Translations under genes and position numbers: made by a program
Origin: Uloborus plumipes
Lineage: Eukaryota; Arthropoda; Arachnida; Araneae; Uloboridae
Length of the DNA stretch: 64,000 bases
Assembly: GCA_038373865.1 (NCBI GenBank)
Contig: JAXGGA010003908.1
Span: 1-64,000 of the forward strand
Reading direction: 5' to 3'
Notes under the pieces: generated by a model
Databases searched by the model: none
The model's input: the letters and a program-made list of their open reading frames with translations, nothing else
Told to the model about the DNA's origin: nothing
Shown: piece after piece, positions 47,246-58,340 of the stretch
Layout: the number at the start of each line of letters is the position of its first letter
Position numbering within the stretch: position 1 is the first letter of the stretch

Positions 47246-47413
47246 GGCAGGAATTCAAGTGAAACACGGACGATCGCAACTCACCAATGCAATCGCAAAT
47301 TCCAAAATTTGGATTCAAGTGAAACGAATTCACTTGAATTCGACTTACAGTAGCGGTTGCAATATGCGATCGCCTCGAAGCGACTGCAATGGTGTTTCAC
47401 TTGAATTCGGCCC
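47246..47413. mobile_element. PIF/Harbinger-like fold-back MITE inside the Helitron
   Basis: TAA at 47243-47245 and 47414-47416 flank GGCAGGAATTCAAGTGAAAC on the left and, reverse-complemented, GGGCCGAATTCAAGTGAAAC on the right. A 3-bp TAA target with GGGCC ends is typical of Harbinger. Comparison with the repeated Helitron sequence at 47160-47195 shows where uninterrupted sequence resumes. Internal CAAGTGAAACGAATTCAC gives a second dyad. Confidence 0.75.
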
Positions 47414-47829
47414 TAAATTAAAACGTTAATTAAATTGAACTTTTTAAAATGAAAGAGTGTTATTTTTTTCCATTGTCATTTTGAATACGTGTCATAACAA
47501 AATTCTAACAATTGTTTTTATTCTAATTATTAATGACATATTTTTTCTCTGGTACCATTTTGAAAATGTGTTTTTAAATAAAATTGCAATTGCTGTTTTT
47601 AGAATGACCTTTTTCTGGCTGCGATCCAAATATTAAAAGAACTTTTTCGTTTAGAATTTTGCAATTAATTTTACAGGAAGAAAGCGGTTTGGAAATAATT
47701 GTTTTTGGAAAGGAATTTTATTTGTTATTTAGGGAGAGTGCTAAGTATGCGCTACTTGACATCGTCTTTATTTTTGAGGAAGTATGTGCAAATAATTCGA
47801 TTGATTCTTTGATGCAGGAAAGCTTTTTA

Positions 47830-48040
47830 GCGAGCCGCTTTAGCGGGGAGTAGTTTATTAAACTTTTCCTTGGTACTTTAAAGGCGAGCCGCCTTGGCGG
47901 CGAGTAGTTAATTGAAACTTTCCTCGCTACTGTAAAGGCGAGCCGCCTTGACGGCGAGTAAACTGTTTAAACTTTCCTCATTTCTTTAAAGGCGAGCCGC
48001 CTTGGTGGCGAGTAGTTTTCTCAAACTGCCTTCACTACAT
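47830..48040. repeat. 54-bp hairpin minisatellite, four units, near the Helitron 3' end
   Basis: GCGAGCC starts at 47830, 47884, 47938 and 47992, exactly 54 bp apart. Each unit contains an imperfect or perfect CCGCC-TT-GGCGG hairpin and then GAGTAG and TTTCCT. These GC-rich stems stand out strongly in AT-rich DNA. A single unit occurs in the third Helitron copy at 48672. Confidence 0.92.
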
Positions 48041-48073
48041 TACAGCCCGTGCAACGCCGGGCTACGCAGCTAG

Positions 48074-48895
48074 TCTACTTATATTAAAAACTGAGTATCT
48101 TTCTCACTATCTTTCTTTCTAACTATCTTTCTTTCTAACTATCTTTCTATCTTTCTATGTCACGCTTCTTTCTCCTGAACGCCAATGAACTGAAAGTCGA
48201 ACCAGGTACCGATAGATAGGTAATTTTTCAAGCTTCTTTAGTTTCAATTGATATAATTATACGATTTTAATTAGCGAAGATATCAATTAATAAGTAGTCA
48301 AGTTTAAAGCGATTAAGCCTAATAAATGATTAAATATGAAATCCATTCTTGCAAACCGTCGTTGCTATGAAACAGTATAATAACAATGATAATGAGAATT
48401 TTGAATGAAGGCTTAACTAAATCAAACACGAAACTCATAAGCGGACCACTTACGTAGAATTTTTATCGCTAGCTACTGGTAATATTTTGAAACATTTATT
48501 TGTTGAAGAGCCATCTACTTATATTAAAAACTGAGTATCTATGTCTGCTTTTTTTCTTTGAGCGACCTGAACTTACTGAAACTTTCCTCACCATCTTGAA
48601 GGCGTGAAGCATCTCAATAATTCGAATGATTTTTTTATATAGGAAAAAAGTAAAGGCGTGAAGCGCCTGTAAGCGAGCCGCCTTGGCGGGGAGTAGTTTC
48701 TTTAAATTTTTTTTCTCACTACTTTCAGGGCACGAAGTGCCCGTGCAACGCCGGGCCACGTGCGTGGTATGTCTTGAAATCGAATGAACATTAAATTATA
48801 TCAAATGAAACTTCAGAATGAGATAAAAGTTAGAGAGGGGGGACGTTATGCATCAGCATGCCGCAGGAAGCTAATCTAGCTGCCCTGGCAGCTAG
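48074..48895 (+). mobile_element. Second Helitron, head-to-tail with the first; probably interrupted
   Basis: Starts TCTACTTATATTAAAAACTG immediately after the first copy's CTAG, with no intervening base. Its first 260 bp match the first copy. Its 3' end is inferred at CTAG 48892-48895, followed by T, after the palindrome CTAGCTGCC/GGCAGCTAG. If so, the third copy at 48514 is nested in it. Confidence 0.6.
48514..48765 (+). mobile_element. Third, short Helitron copy, nested
   Basis: A|TCTACTTATATTAAAAACT start at 48514. It has one GCGAGCCGCCTTGGCGG unit, then hairpins GGGCAC/GTGCCC (48728-48742) and GCCCG/CGGGC. The terminal CTAG is not found, so the 3' end is mutated or truncated. Confidence 0.65.
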
Positions 48896-49622
48896 TATTT
48901 ATAAATTTAGCGACATTTTGGCTATCTGACAAGTTGTGTAGAAGAGGGAATAATTCTTTAACCATATGAGGTCAAAAAAAAGTACTGGCTAATTTCTTAA
49001 ATTGAATGACGTATTGGAGATGAGCAAAGTGACATCTTTAAGTTCTACAACCAATACCAGAATTGAGAATAACATTCTTCAATTTCTATCTGCGTATCAC
49101 CCTACATGAAAATGGACCCTTCTCAAAAAAGGAGGAGTCACGTGCCATCTCTTCAAAGTCAGACTTTACTTGTTCTTCTCTTTTTACGTGAATGTATGAA
49201 AGTAAAAAAAAGGGCATCACATTAAAGATGAATCATATCCTAAAAGATCTATTTGTTATCTCAATATACAATAATTTCATTTTTATTTTTTTTTTTTTTT
49301 CATTTTACTTTTACTACGTTAATGCAGGTTGGAAAACTAAAGTCCAAACTCATAAAATTCAGTATTATTATTGTTTTTTATTATTATTATTATTATTATT
49401 AAAATTCAGTGTTTTTTTTTTCAAATTTTAATTAAAAATTCTGTGATTTTTTTTAAATTTTAAATAAAGTTAATTTGTTAAAGTATGGCAAAAAAAAATA
49501 TTTTTAAAAAGTAGGTTTGACACTTTGGTGCTTGTAACTGAGAAGCTTGTAACTGTTTTCATCTAAAATTTGCTTTTACTAAAACTGGCATCATTGAGCG
49601 TAAAAAATACTTTTCTTGAAAG
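48896..49622. other. No gene seen; low complexity
   Basis: AT-rich with T-runs at about 49286 and 49412 and a (TTA)n microsatellite at 49376-49400. Confidence 0.4.
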
Positions 49623-49624
49623 TA

Positions 49625-49799
49625 CAGTCGAACCTCGTTAAAATGGACGAAAATGGACTTTTAAAAACATTTCATCTTAATCGTAGTTCGTATTATTCGG
49701 AGAATAGTACACTACAAACCATAGAGGACAGGATCGGATATATAGTTCCTTTTAGCAGTAACTCGTTTTGACCGTGTTCGAATTAAAGAGGTTATACTG
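49625..49799. mobile_element. pogo/Tigger-like MITE, 175 bp
   Basis: TA|CAGTCGAACCTCGTTAAA...GAGGTTATACTG|TA. The ends are inverted repeats (CAGT..AACCTC.TTAA) with TA on both sides. Confidence 0.78.
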
Positions 49800-49801
49800 T
49801 A

Positions 49802-50354
49802 ACTGTATATTATAATTGGAAACACAATAGGATAAATACGATTCAAATTAGAAAACAATGAATCGTTTCGACCCTGCCAGCATAAGAGTATTCTTTTTTT
49901 TTTTTTTCAACGAAGTGTGGTAAAAAATTATTTTTCGAAAATCTTCTCTTAATTAAAAATCTTCTACTGAAATATCAAACCACTCCATTGATTTTGAAAA
50001 TAATTTTCCTGCATAATCCATCATTTGTTGTAGCACCCACTTCATATATTTAAACGAAGCAAAAAGTACTTAAAGTAAAAAGAATACCATAATTTCTTTT
50101 AAATATTTTTTTGCTTTCAGATTAATAGTGGGAATCTGGACATCTGGTGCCAAATTAAATAGAAATCTTCCAATATTTTAAACTGGATGTTGAAAAAAAA
50201 AAAAGATATAGCTACATAAAATAATCATGCCTCTATAAAATACTAAATATGTAGTGAAAGAAACTGTTTAGGAGAGTACAATCAGATATTTTATTTGATC
50301 GGTAGAGTTGTCAGATAAAATGTTTGCTTCGTGAGCTCTTTATTTTTCTTTCTA
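49802..50354. other. No gene seen
   Basis: AT-rich DNA between a Tigger-like MITE and copy 2 of the ACTGTAAAAT family. Confidence 0.4.
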
Positions 50355-50655
50355 CACTGCAAAAAATGAACTGCTGTTTTTATTGTATAATACTGGCAGC
50401 CGATGTTCCAAGTTAAAACTGTAAAATAACAGCAATATTGCACAGCAATAAACTGTAAATTAGCAATTTTACAGTTAATTACGGCAAAGTTAGCAATTTT
50501 ACAGTTTATCATCGGAAAGTTATCAATTTCAGCTTAGTACTGTAAAAGCAGAAATTTTAGTTTATTACAGTAAAACGAGCAATTTTAACAGTTTATTACT
50601 ATAAAATTAACTGCATTGTACTGCAAAAACAACAACATTCATTTCACACTGCATG
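50355..50655. mobile_element. ACTGTAAAAT inverted-repeat family, copy 2
   Basis: The left end CACTGCAAAAAATGAACTG faces CATTCATTTCACACTGCATG on the right. Internal TAAACTGTAAATTAGCAATT and TTTTACAGTTTATC words recur. Confidence 0.75.
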
Positions 50656-50775
50656 TCAAAATGAAAAACTGGCGAGATTTAATGTAAAACATAATGTGTG
50701 AAGGAAAATATTTTTCAAAGAGATTTTTCGGTACCGGTAATGTACAAGAAATAATTGTACTTGTAGTTAATTGTT

Positions 50776-50816
50776 GTAACTAAGAGTCCTAATAGGTACG
50801 TAACTGCAGTCTCTTG
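50776..50816 (+). ncRNA. Decayed hammerhead-like motif
   Basis: GAGTCCTAATAGGTAC, then GTAAC-TGCA-GTCTC, aligns with the other hammerhead-like copies. The helix III loop and GTC triplet are kept, but CTGATGA is reduced to CTAAGA and GAAA to GTAA, so it cannot be active. The downstream ACTGGCGGTG matches CTGGCAGTG at about 21585, indicating a shared host element. Confidence 0.45.
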
Positions 50817-50929
50817 GTGACATGACAAAACTGGCGGTGTATTGTATGTTTACATTTAAATGTTTTGAAAAAGATCGGAGAGCTGTCTCAAAAAATATCA
50901 CAAAACGTATCTTACGCCAAACTGCAAAA

Positions 50930-51547
50930 AATGAAATGTTGTTTTTACAGTATAATGCTGGCAGCCGAGATTCCAATATAAAACTGTAAAATACATAGTA
51001 ACAAACTGTAAAACTAGCAATTTTCCAGTTTCTTACTGTAAAGTTAAGAATTTTACAGTTTAATGCCGCAAAATTTAGCTGTTTTATATTGTAAAAACAA
51101 CAGTATAATATTGACAGCAGAGGTGCCCTTTTAAAACTGAAAAATGCACATAAGAAACTAAAAATTAGCAATTTTACAGTTTAGTACTGGTAAAGTTAAG
51201 TACCGTAAATCAGGGTTACTTGGACCCAGAAGAGGGCTACTTGAGCCCACAGTAAAATGATAAAATCTGGGTTTGGTACTAGCGTTAGAGACTGCAGAGG
51301 GCTTCTACCTAGTGGAGAAACTAGGATCTACGTGCAAGTCTTCAACTAGTAGGTACCAAACCTAGATTTTATCATTTTATTGTAGTGGGCTCAAGTAACC
51401 CCCTAGGGTCCAAGTAACCCTGATTTACGGTAATTAAACTAGTAATTTTAAAGTTTGTTTACTGTAAAGTTAGAAATTTTTACAGTTTATGACTAAAATT
51501 AACTGGTATTATACTGTAAAAACAACATTCATTCTTTACTGTGTAGA
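50930..51547. mobile_element. ACTGTAAAAT inverted-repeat family, copy 3, with nested insertion
   Basis: Starts AACTGCAAAAAATGAAATG and ends CATTCATTCTTTACTGTG. The chain of ACTGTAAAA/TTTTACAGT words is interrupted by the fold-back element at 51201-51432. Confidence 0.75.
51201..51432. mobile_element. Fold-back element, 232 bp, long terminal inverted repeats
   Basis: The left arm begins TACCGTAAATCAGGGTTACT, then TGGACCC, CTTGAGCCCAC and TAAAATGATAAAATCTGG. The right arm is its reverse complement, ending TGATTTACGGTA. The arms extend roughly 90-100 bp with few mismatches around a short centre. It lies within copy 3 of the ACTGTAAAAT family, so it inserted later. Confidence 0.85.
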
Positions 51548-52699
51548 AAATGAATTAAAGTCAATTGTTAATTCTTTCACAAAAAAGTCTTCTAACTATG
51601 TATTTCCTTTTTTCACCTCACTTTCTCGTTTCTGCGAATTTATTAGCATGCTTAATTGGTAAGCATTCCAAAAAACATACCCATCCCCCATTGCTCTCTA
51701 ATTGCAATTGTTGAGTATATTTGCTGCAAAAATTGAAAAAAAAATGTATGCAACGTGCTCCGTAAAGTTCAAGTTCCAATGGCTATGAATACTAATAACT
51801 CTCATTTGAATAAAAAAAAATAATATAGTCACGGGGATAGACAGACTCTTGAAACATATAAACTTTTGATTTCGATCTTTAAAAAAAAAGTTCAAGAAAA
51901 TATCTTTTTTTCAAAGAATAAAGGAATGAAAAAGAATTGAGTTTTTTTTCTTTTGCTTGTGAAAGAAAATTTTCTTAACTTATAAAATAGAAAACGAAAA
52001 ACAATATAAAGGAAAAAAATTAATGCAGCAGAAAAAGCGATTTATTTCTATAGCTTCAAGGGCTCCCACAGTTCTTCTGCTTCAGTTAATTTTTTCAATG
52101 AAAGCAAATAAATTGGAAATAAAATAATTTTAATGGTAAAAGTAAATTTAATAATGTGAATGGCAGGCTTCATGAAGTTATTTGTAAATTGCAATTTTTT
52201 TCTCTTTTTAAATATATAAGAGCATACATTTGAAATAATTTTTACTTTTCAGTTATGATATTTAGCCTTTTTTTTTTCCAGATTCTACATAGTTACATTC
52301 GAGCAGAAAGTTGAAATAGTTCTTATTTCGTTCATAAGTTGGATGTAAAAAGTTTTATTGGAAAAAAGATTGAAGCATACATTTACACCATAAGATTTCT
52401 AAAAAACAAAGAAACAAACAAAAGAGGGAAAAAAAGGTTGAACTTTTACTGTTGTACAAGTTGTACTGTACTGAACCTTCTACTGTATAACATTGGAGCA
52501 ATAAATTTTCACTTAACAGTGTACTCAGCATAGACATATTTTAACTACAAATACGGGAACATTTCTAACATTTAGATTTCAAAAAATTAATTAAAAATTA
52601 AAAATCTGAAAAAAATCAGCAAAGCACTTTATAAGTTGCATAATTAAAATAGAATATCAGCAGAGCTTAAATGTTTGTATTTTATTGTATTTTTGCATT
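51548..52699. other. No gene seen
   Basis: AT-rich. Frames on both strands at 52339-52537 overlap one another and have no recognisable motif. Confidence 0.35.
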
Positions 52700-53490
52700 T
52701 TTATTTTTTTGAAGGCATGTGAATGATAAAAAGGACATGTGGATGACACAATGGGTATGTGAATAACACAATAAGTATGTGAATAACACAAACACAATAG
52801 GTATATTAATGAAATTTTTAACCTGTAAACTGTTAGACATAATTTTTAAACATTGTACTGTCATAGTTTGGCTTTTGATTCATCCACGTGTCTCATATTG
52901 GGGCATGTGAATGACATTAGAAAAAGGGCATGTGAATGACAAAACACAAGTAATATGTTCTCAAAAAGTCATATCTGAATATTTTTCGGCTTAACTTCGA
53001 ATAAGAACCTACAAATGTAAGATTTAGGACTATTCATCATCAAAAAAATTTTACATGTACATTTTACTTGCATTCTGTAGGCCATGTTAATGAGAAAGAT
53101 GAAAAGCACTTGCCTTGAAAATTGTGTTTAGCTTGCTTTTTATCAAAAAGTAATTGCAGAACAGCAAAATTAGTCTGCAGCCAGGAATAACAAAGTTCCA
53201 TGCTTTAATTTAAGATGTGTTGCTAGATTTTGAAATAAGACATTTTAGAGAAAAATGTCTATACTTTTCATACATGTGGATGACTGCTAATCGCTGGGGC
53301 AAAGTTTAGATTAACTTTTAGAGACATTATTATTTTACTTTTTTGTGATTTACATCTTGCACACATTCACATTTGTAAATAAAAAACTCTTGAGAAAAAA
53401 ATCATTTATTTTTTTTAAATCTATATTCTATTGAGTGTGAAAATTGCACCTATGGGACAGGGCATGTGGATGACATTTCAATGTAATATT
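52700..53490. repeat. Region with repeated GCATGTGAATGACA-type words
   Basis: Words of the form (G)GCATGTG(A/G)ATGACA or TATGTGAATAACACA occur at about 52716, 52735, 52754, 52776, 52903, 52928, 53274 and 53461, all on one strand, in otherwise AT-rich sequence. No terminal repeats were found. By analogy with 55189-55798 it may be a transposon with dispersed binding sites. Confidence 0.55.
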
Positions 53491-54960
53491 TTATTTTTAA
53501 ATGAATAATAATTAATTATTGACTTTGTTGATAATCAGAATTATAGAACAAAAGACGCATAAAAATATTCCCAAAATAGTTTTTTATTAAATTAAAAACA
53601 AAAAGAGCAATCAGTATGGAACACAAATTTGCCCATTTTTGTAGAATCACCCACTTACATCTGAAATATTTTCTCGGAAAAGCAAGTTCGAATTTAAAAC
53701 AACTACTAAAGTTAAATTAAAAATTTAAATAAAAAAACAACCCTGATTGCCGAACTCATATTAAAACGACTTCACTGGTCAGAAAGCATTTTTAATTTAA
53801 ATATATTTAACTAATTTCGAGAGGACATGGAAAACCTGGAAAAGAAAAGATAATCCTTACTAGTAAAATTTGCCAGTCGCAAAAACAGAGTAAAGAGGGA
53901 AAATTGAAAGTCTTAAAGGAAGGTTGGAATTATATGTGCAGTGAAAAGAGCTAGTAGCAAGTGTTTTTGGAAAAAAAATATTTGGAGATATACATGTTGT
54001 ATATCAGCCAAATATTCGAGCTTTTCTCGTTTGTAAAGTGTTATAGCAATAGTAAAAAGGGAAATTAGATGGTTACAATCACAGAAAGCGCAGTTCGTAT
54101 CATAAACGTTGTAAAACGACTGTTAACGTTGTGACATTAATGTTAAATCTTTCACAAAACGTTGTCACTGAGAAAGGAATTCAATAGTTAGTTACAAATA
54201 AAAACATTAAAAATGTCTTCGTTTGAAAAAAATTTACTTTCCGGTTCTATAAAAAAAAAAGTTGTAAGTGCAAAGAGGTGATAAAATAGTTACAAAGAAT
54301 TTTACGAAAGATCGTGGGTAAATGTAGCACTAAGACTGGTACTAATTGTGGGAAACAGATTTTTCAATAATGAAACAAAATGGCATCCAATTAGCCCGTG
54401 ATAGGTAAAATGATGGCCAATTTAGTTCAAGTGGTAGTATGGACGGGTTTTGAAGAATCAGCTGTTCTCTATTATATTACGAGTTAAATTCTCTTAGTTT
54501 ACTTAGCACAATTTGTCATCAAATAGGAATTCCGAGGTAGTGAAATCTAGCCCAACAGTTTGAATAGGAAATTCTTTTCGAGTACCTGTATGATTCGAAA
54601 CTCCGAAAATTGAGCGTTAAATGAATTGTTGCGAGACGATCTTCTTTCATAAAATTAATGTAATATTTTTTGCTCCTTTTTTTAGTTTTTTGTATTATTT
54701 TTTTTTTCCATATAGTGGTAACGACTCAACTTTAGACAAGCATAAAATAAAAGTTTGTCTAAACCATAACATGGAGCATGTCAGCTTTATGTTTTGCTTG
54801 AATGAGATAAACAGACATTTAAAGAAAGAACGTATTCTAGCATTATCCTGTTTTATTTATTTCTCTTTTTTTTAACTTGACTCTAACGAGACTCTAACTA
54901 AAAATCTTCCAGGAATGTCCTAGTTATTGATAATATGTGATTATTATCTTTTACAATTGC
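53491..54960. other. No gene seen
   Basis: AT-rich. 54090-54180 has AACGTTGT/ACGTTGTAAAACG words like the interior of the CCCAAGTAGCAC MITEs, but no ends were found. Confidence 0.35.
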
Positions 54961-54964
54961 AGTG

Positions 54965-55113
54965 TATGAACTGCCAAAAAAAAACTGTTGTTTTTTCAGT
55001 ATAATACTGGCAGCAGAGGTCCCAGTTTAAAACGGTAAAATTATCAATAATGTATAGATTGCTGCTTATTTGCTCTAAAAACCACCAACAGTATCAACTT
55101 TGCAGTGTGCGAT
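54965..55113. mobile_element. ACTGTAAAAT family, short internally deleted copy 4
   Basis: The left end GAACTGCC, an A-run, and CAGTATAATACTGGCAGC are present. The right end is reduced to CAACAGTATCAACTTTGCAG. Most of the dyad-rich interior is missing. Confidence 0.55.
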
Positions 55114-55188
55114 GTTTATAAGTCAGTGGGACTCAAGACTTTCTCTGTCGCATTTTGGGAAGCTATTTAAATCTGAAATTGACTAAAG

Positions 55189-55798
55189 GGTCATTCCATA
55201 GTGACTAACGTAACATTCAGATTTTGTAACTGTTTTTACTTGTAACTTGAAGGATAAAAAATATTTTTTAGTTATGCTGGTGGATTTACAATGTACATGG
55301 TATCTATGTATCATTTCTGCTAAGAATTTAAAACAAAATTACTGACAGTAGATATTTTTTCAACCAAAATAGAAGCGTGACTAACGTAACATTTTTGCAA
55401 CCCTGAAAATTAATGCTCATGTTGTGAGGCAAAAATTTATCAAAGTGAAGCAAGTGTCAAAAATTGAATGATATATTTGAAAAATGTGTAAAGTTGGCTT
55501 TTAAAAACATAAAACACATTTATTAAATCTAATTTTTTTTTTTTAGTCTTAAGTGTCACTTTTACTCAAGATGGCATGTAACTAACGTAACGTGACTAAC
55601 GTAACCATCGAATAACAAGCAGTAAACGCACTACAAACTATTTATTATGGCTAATCTCAGTGATAATTACAATACTTTTTAATTTTTTTTTTAACTTCTT
55701 ATGTTGTATGATTTTTATTTATTTTCTTATTTTTTTAATACTTTTTTCACTTTGATTTTTTTTTATTCGACTGAGTTTGACATTTCTATGGAATGACC
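55189..55798. mobile_element. 610-bp transposon with GGTCATTCCATAG termini and GTGACTAACGTAAC repeats
   Basis: Perfect 13-bp terminal inverted repeats: GGTCATTCCATAG at 55189 and CTATGGAATGACC at 55798. The word GACTAACGTAAC or AACTAACGTAAC occurs at about 55203, 55380, 55577 and 55591. TAAAG lies beside both ends and may be a target duplication. No ORF. Confidence 0.75.
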
Positions 55799-56655
55799 AT
55801 AAAGACTGCTTGAAATTGACTCTTGACCATTTGAAATTGACTAGTTGATTTAACTAAAATTTCAATTTAAATCGTGCTTTATTCAATGTTTCGCATACTA
55901 AGTCATTGCTTCTTACAGTGTCTATTTTAAGGAAAGCTTGGTGTTATAAATGTCCAATGTTTGGGACAGCAAAATTTTTCGTATTTTTTAAAAGTCCTAA
56001 GTTTTTAAAACATTCATAAGTACTAAAAAGAATGACTTGCTTTCTCCTTTCCTCTTTTATATGCTTACAGTAATCTACTTACAGTAATGTCAATGCAGTA
56101 AAGTTTTTTTTTTAATTTATATATTACACATGGTCTACGTGGATATTGTGCAATTCTGTGTTGCCAAAATACTAGAAAGTTTATTTATTATATTTGAGAA
56201 AAAACTATAAATCCTATAACTTTCATTATTGTTACATGACTCTTTTTTCTCAGTTTTTTTTTTTTTTTTTTTGGAAATTTACTTTATTACGCGAGAAGAA
56301 GAAAAAAGCTTCGAAAAAAAAGTCATCATTTCTTCCAATTTAATGAGACTACGGGAACTCGAATGCCGCTAAAAAGAGTAACTTCATATTCTATTAACTC
56401 GTGAAATAACGAGCATCCCATTCTTTACACTTCGGCGGAAAGTATTTTTAGCTGTCTAGCTCTTTTCAGTTTCGAGGGCACAAAATATCTGTGCTTCCCT
56501 AAAGCAAAGTTTTCCCGTTCCAGGACCATAGTTTCTTATAAATCTATGTTTTCTGGGGCAACTGATCTTCTCTGTACTAGTTTTCTTATTCATCAGTTTT
56601 ATACATAAAAAACTGAATGTTTTTTAAAGAACTAATGTATCCATACTTTATGATT
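55799..56655. other. No gene seen
   Basis: AT-rich with a T-run at about 56255-56272. The somewhat more complex 56330-56530 shows no recognisable frame or element end. Confidence 0.35.
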
Positions 56656-57091
56656 ACACTGCAAAAAATAAAGTGCTGTTTTGACAGTATAATACTGGCA
56701 GTAGAGGTTCCAGTTTAAGAAGGCAAAATGCACAGTACTAAACTGTAAAACTCGCTATTTTACAGTTTACTATAAAGCAGCAATTTTACAGTTTATTACC
56801 ACAATTTTACATTTATCGATGCATTATGTTAAAAATCGATGCATTATGCTGTAAAAAAAAACAATTTAATACTGCCAGAAGAGGTTCCAGTTTAAAACTA
56901 GAAAATACACAGTAATAAACTGTAAAATTAGCAATATTACAGTTTATTACTGTAAAGCAGCAATTTTACAGTTTATTAGTGTAAAAGGAGCAGTTTTATA
57001 GTTTATCACTGTAAAATTGAAAATTTTACAGTTTGTTACTACAAATTAGCTGTATTATACTGTACACACAACATCTATTTTTTACAGTGTG
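56656..57091. mobile_element. ACTGTAAAAT inverted-repeat family, copy 5
   Basis: CACTGCAAAAAATAAAGTGC at the left and CATCTATTTTTTACAGTG at the right, with repeated CTGTAAAATTAGCAAT/ATTTTACAGTTTATTA words between. Confidence 0.75.
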
Positions 57092-57167
57092 AAATTAATT
57101 TTCACAAAATACATAATCAGTTTTCTCAGAGGAAAATATTTCTTTGTTCACAAAATAAAATCTGTTT

Positions 57168-57416
57168 CAAGGACGGATATAAGGGAGGGGATAGACCCTC
57201 CTTTTAGGGACTTACAGCTGGTAAATTTCCAATATTGAAGTTCAAAAACGACATTTTTAGATTGTCTTTGCAGAATGAAGGGGCTTTTCTCAGAATACGT
57301 TTCGAAATTGCTGCCCAAAAGCTATGAGCCCATGTCCATTTGTAAACAAAGATGTATTAAAGGATACACAACAAAATCATTCACCCCTCCCTTAAAGTAT
57401 TCTTATATCACCCTTG
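57168..57416. mobile_element. hAT-like MITE, 249 bp, perfect 8-bp target duplication
   Basis: ATCTGTTT flanks both sides (57160-57167 and 57417-57424). The left end CAAGGACGGATATAAGGGAG and the reverse-complemented right end CAAGGGTGATATAAGAATAC are imperfect inverted repeats, both running into a GGGAGGGG word. Confidence 0.85.
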
Positions 57417-57552
57417 ATCTGTTTATATATAAACGGATAGTCTGGCGTATAAGCGTGAAAATGTACATTACATTCAAGTTTTTACTCCTCTAAGTCATGC
57501 GTTGTACCAATCATTAACTGCTATTTAAATAAAAATAGTATTATTATAATTA

Positions 57553-57725
57553 CAGTCGACCCCGCTTATTAGAATATCGCTTAAAGGAATATCCCGCTTA
57601 ATGTAATACATTTTCAATGTACCAAACCATTGAAATGCATTATTTTCATCGCGGATAATGGACTTTCCCGCTTATTCGAATATTTTTTGTGGCAAAATGG
57701 CTATTCCATTACGCGGGTTCGACTG
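57553..57725. mobile_element. pogo/Tigger-like MITE, 173 bp
   Basis: TA|CAGTCGACCCCGCTTATT...AATGGAATA-type end (reverse complement CAGTCGAACCCGCGTAATGG)|TA. Clear inverted ends and TA targets. Confidence 0.82.
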
Positions 57726-57727
57726 TA

Positions 57728-58340
57728 TTATTAATTGTTACAATGATTAATATTGCAAGAACAACAGATAATAAGTAAACAAGTAAAATCTTCAAGCACT
57801 TTTTTCTAAAAATCTTTCTAATACTCTTATTTTACATAAAAGCGCAAAATCACCATTATCTTCATTTAAACCGATTTCTTGTTATCATGCACTGTAAGTG
57901 TTAATACACGTTTCATAAGACAAAAAAAATAACACTTTTGATACTTCTTGAACAAGAAATATTACTTTTTCAATCGAATGATTTTTCTGCAGACCTTAGC
58001 TGCGTTTCGGTGAAGTGGCTCCATACTCTTTAACGATTTCCTCTCATTATTTCTCAAGTATTTTAAAACTAGTTATAATTATTACAAGCTATCTTTTTTT
58101 TCTTCAGTAACGCTTAGCTTAATGCAAAGGAAATCGACCGTTTTTAGTTATTTTGATTGTCTTTTGACAGCTCAATAAAGAAGTTCGTTATAATTGGAGC
58201 AATTTTTGGATCATTAGTTTTAACAAACGCAAGTATCTCTGTCACCGTCAGATGTGGAATAAAAACAGTTACAGTTAATTATTATCAATCAGTTGCAAAA
58301 ACATTACCTTAAAATGCATTAATAAAATCGAAGACCCATA
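57728..58340. other. No gene seen
   Basis: AT-rich DNA between a Tigger-like MITE and the next ACTGTAAAAT copy. Confidence 0.4.

Larger units (their letters stand above)
46889..48073 (+). mobile_element. Non-autonomous Helitron, complete, 1185 bp
   Basis: Starts TCTACTTATATTAAAAACT directly after A46888. It ends with hairpin AGCCCG/CGGGCT (48044-48049 with 48058-48063), six bases, and CTAG (48070-48073), followed by T. These are the A|TC...hairpin...CTRR|T hallmarks of Helitrons, with no target duplication. The 5' part carries (CTATCTTT)n; the 3' part carries the 54-bp hairpin minisatellite. A Harbinger-like MITE is inserted at 47246-47413. No Rep/helicase. Confidence 0.85.

Noticed and set aside
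47659..47853. 64-codon frame in the Helitron
   Set aside because: Ends inside the hairpin minisatellite and has no Rep or helicase motif.
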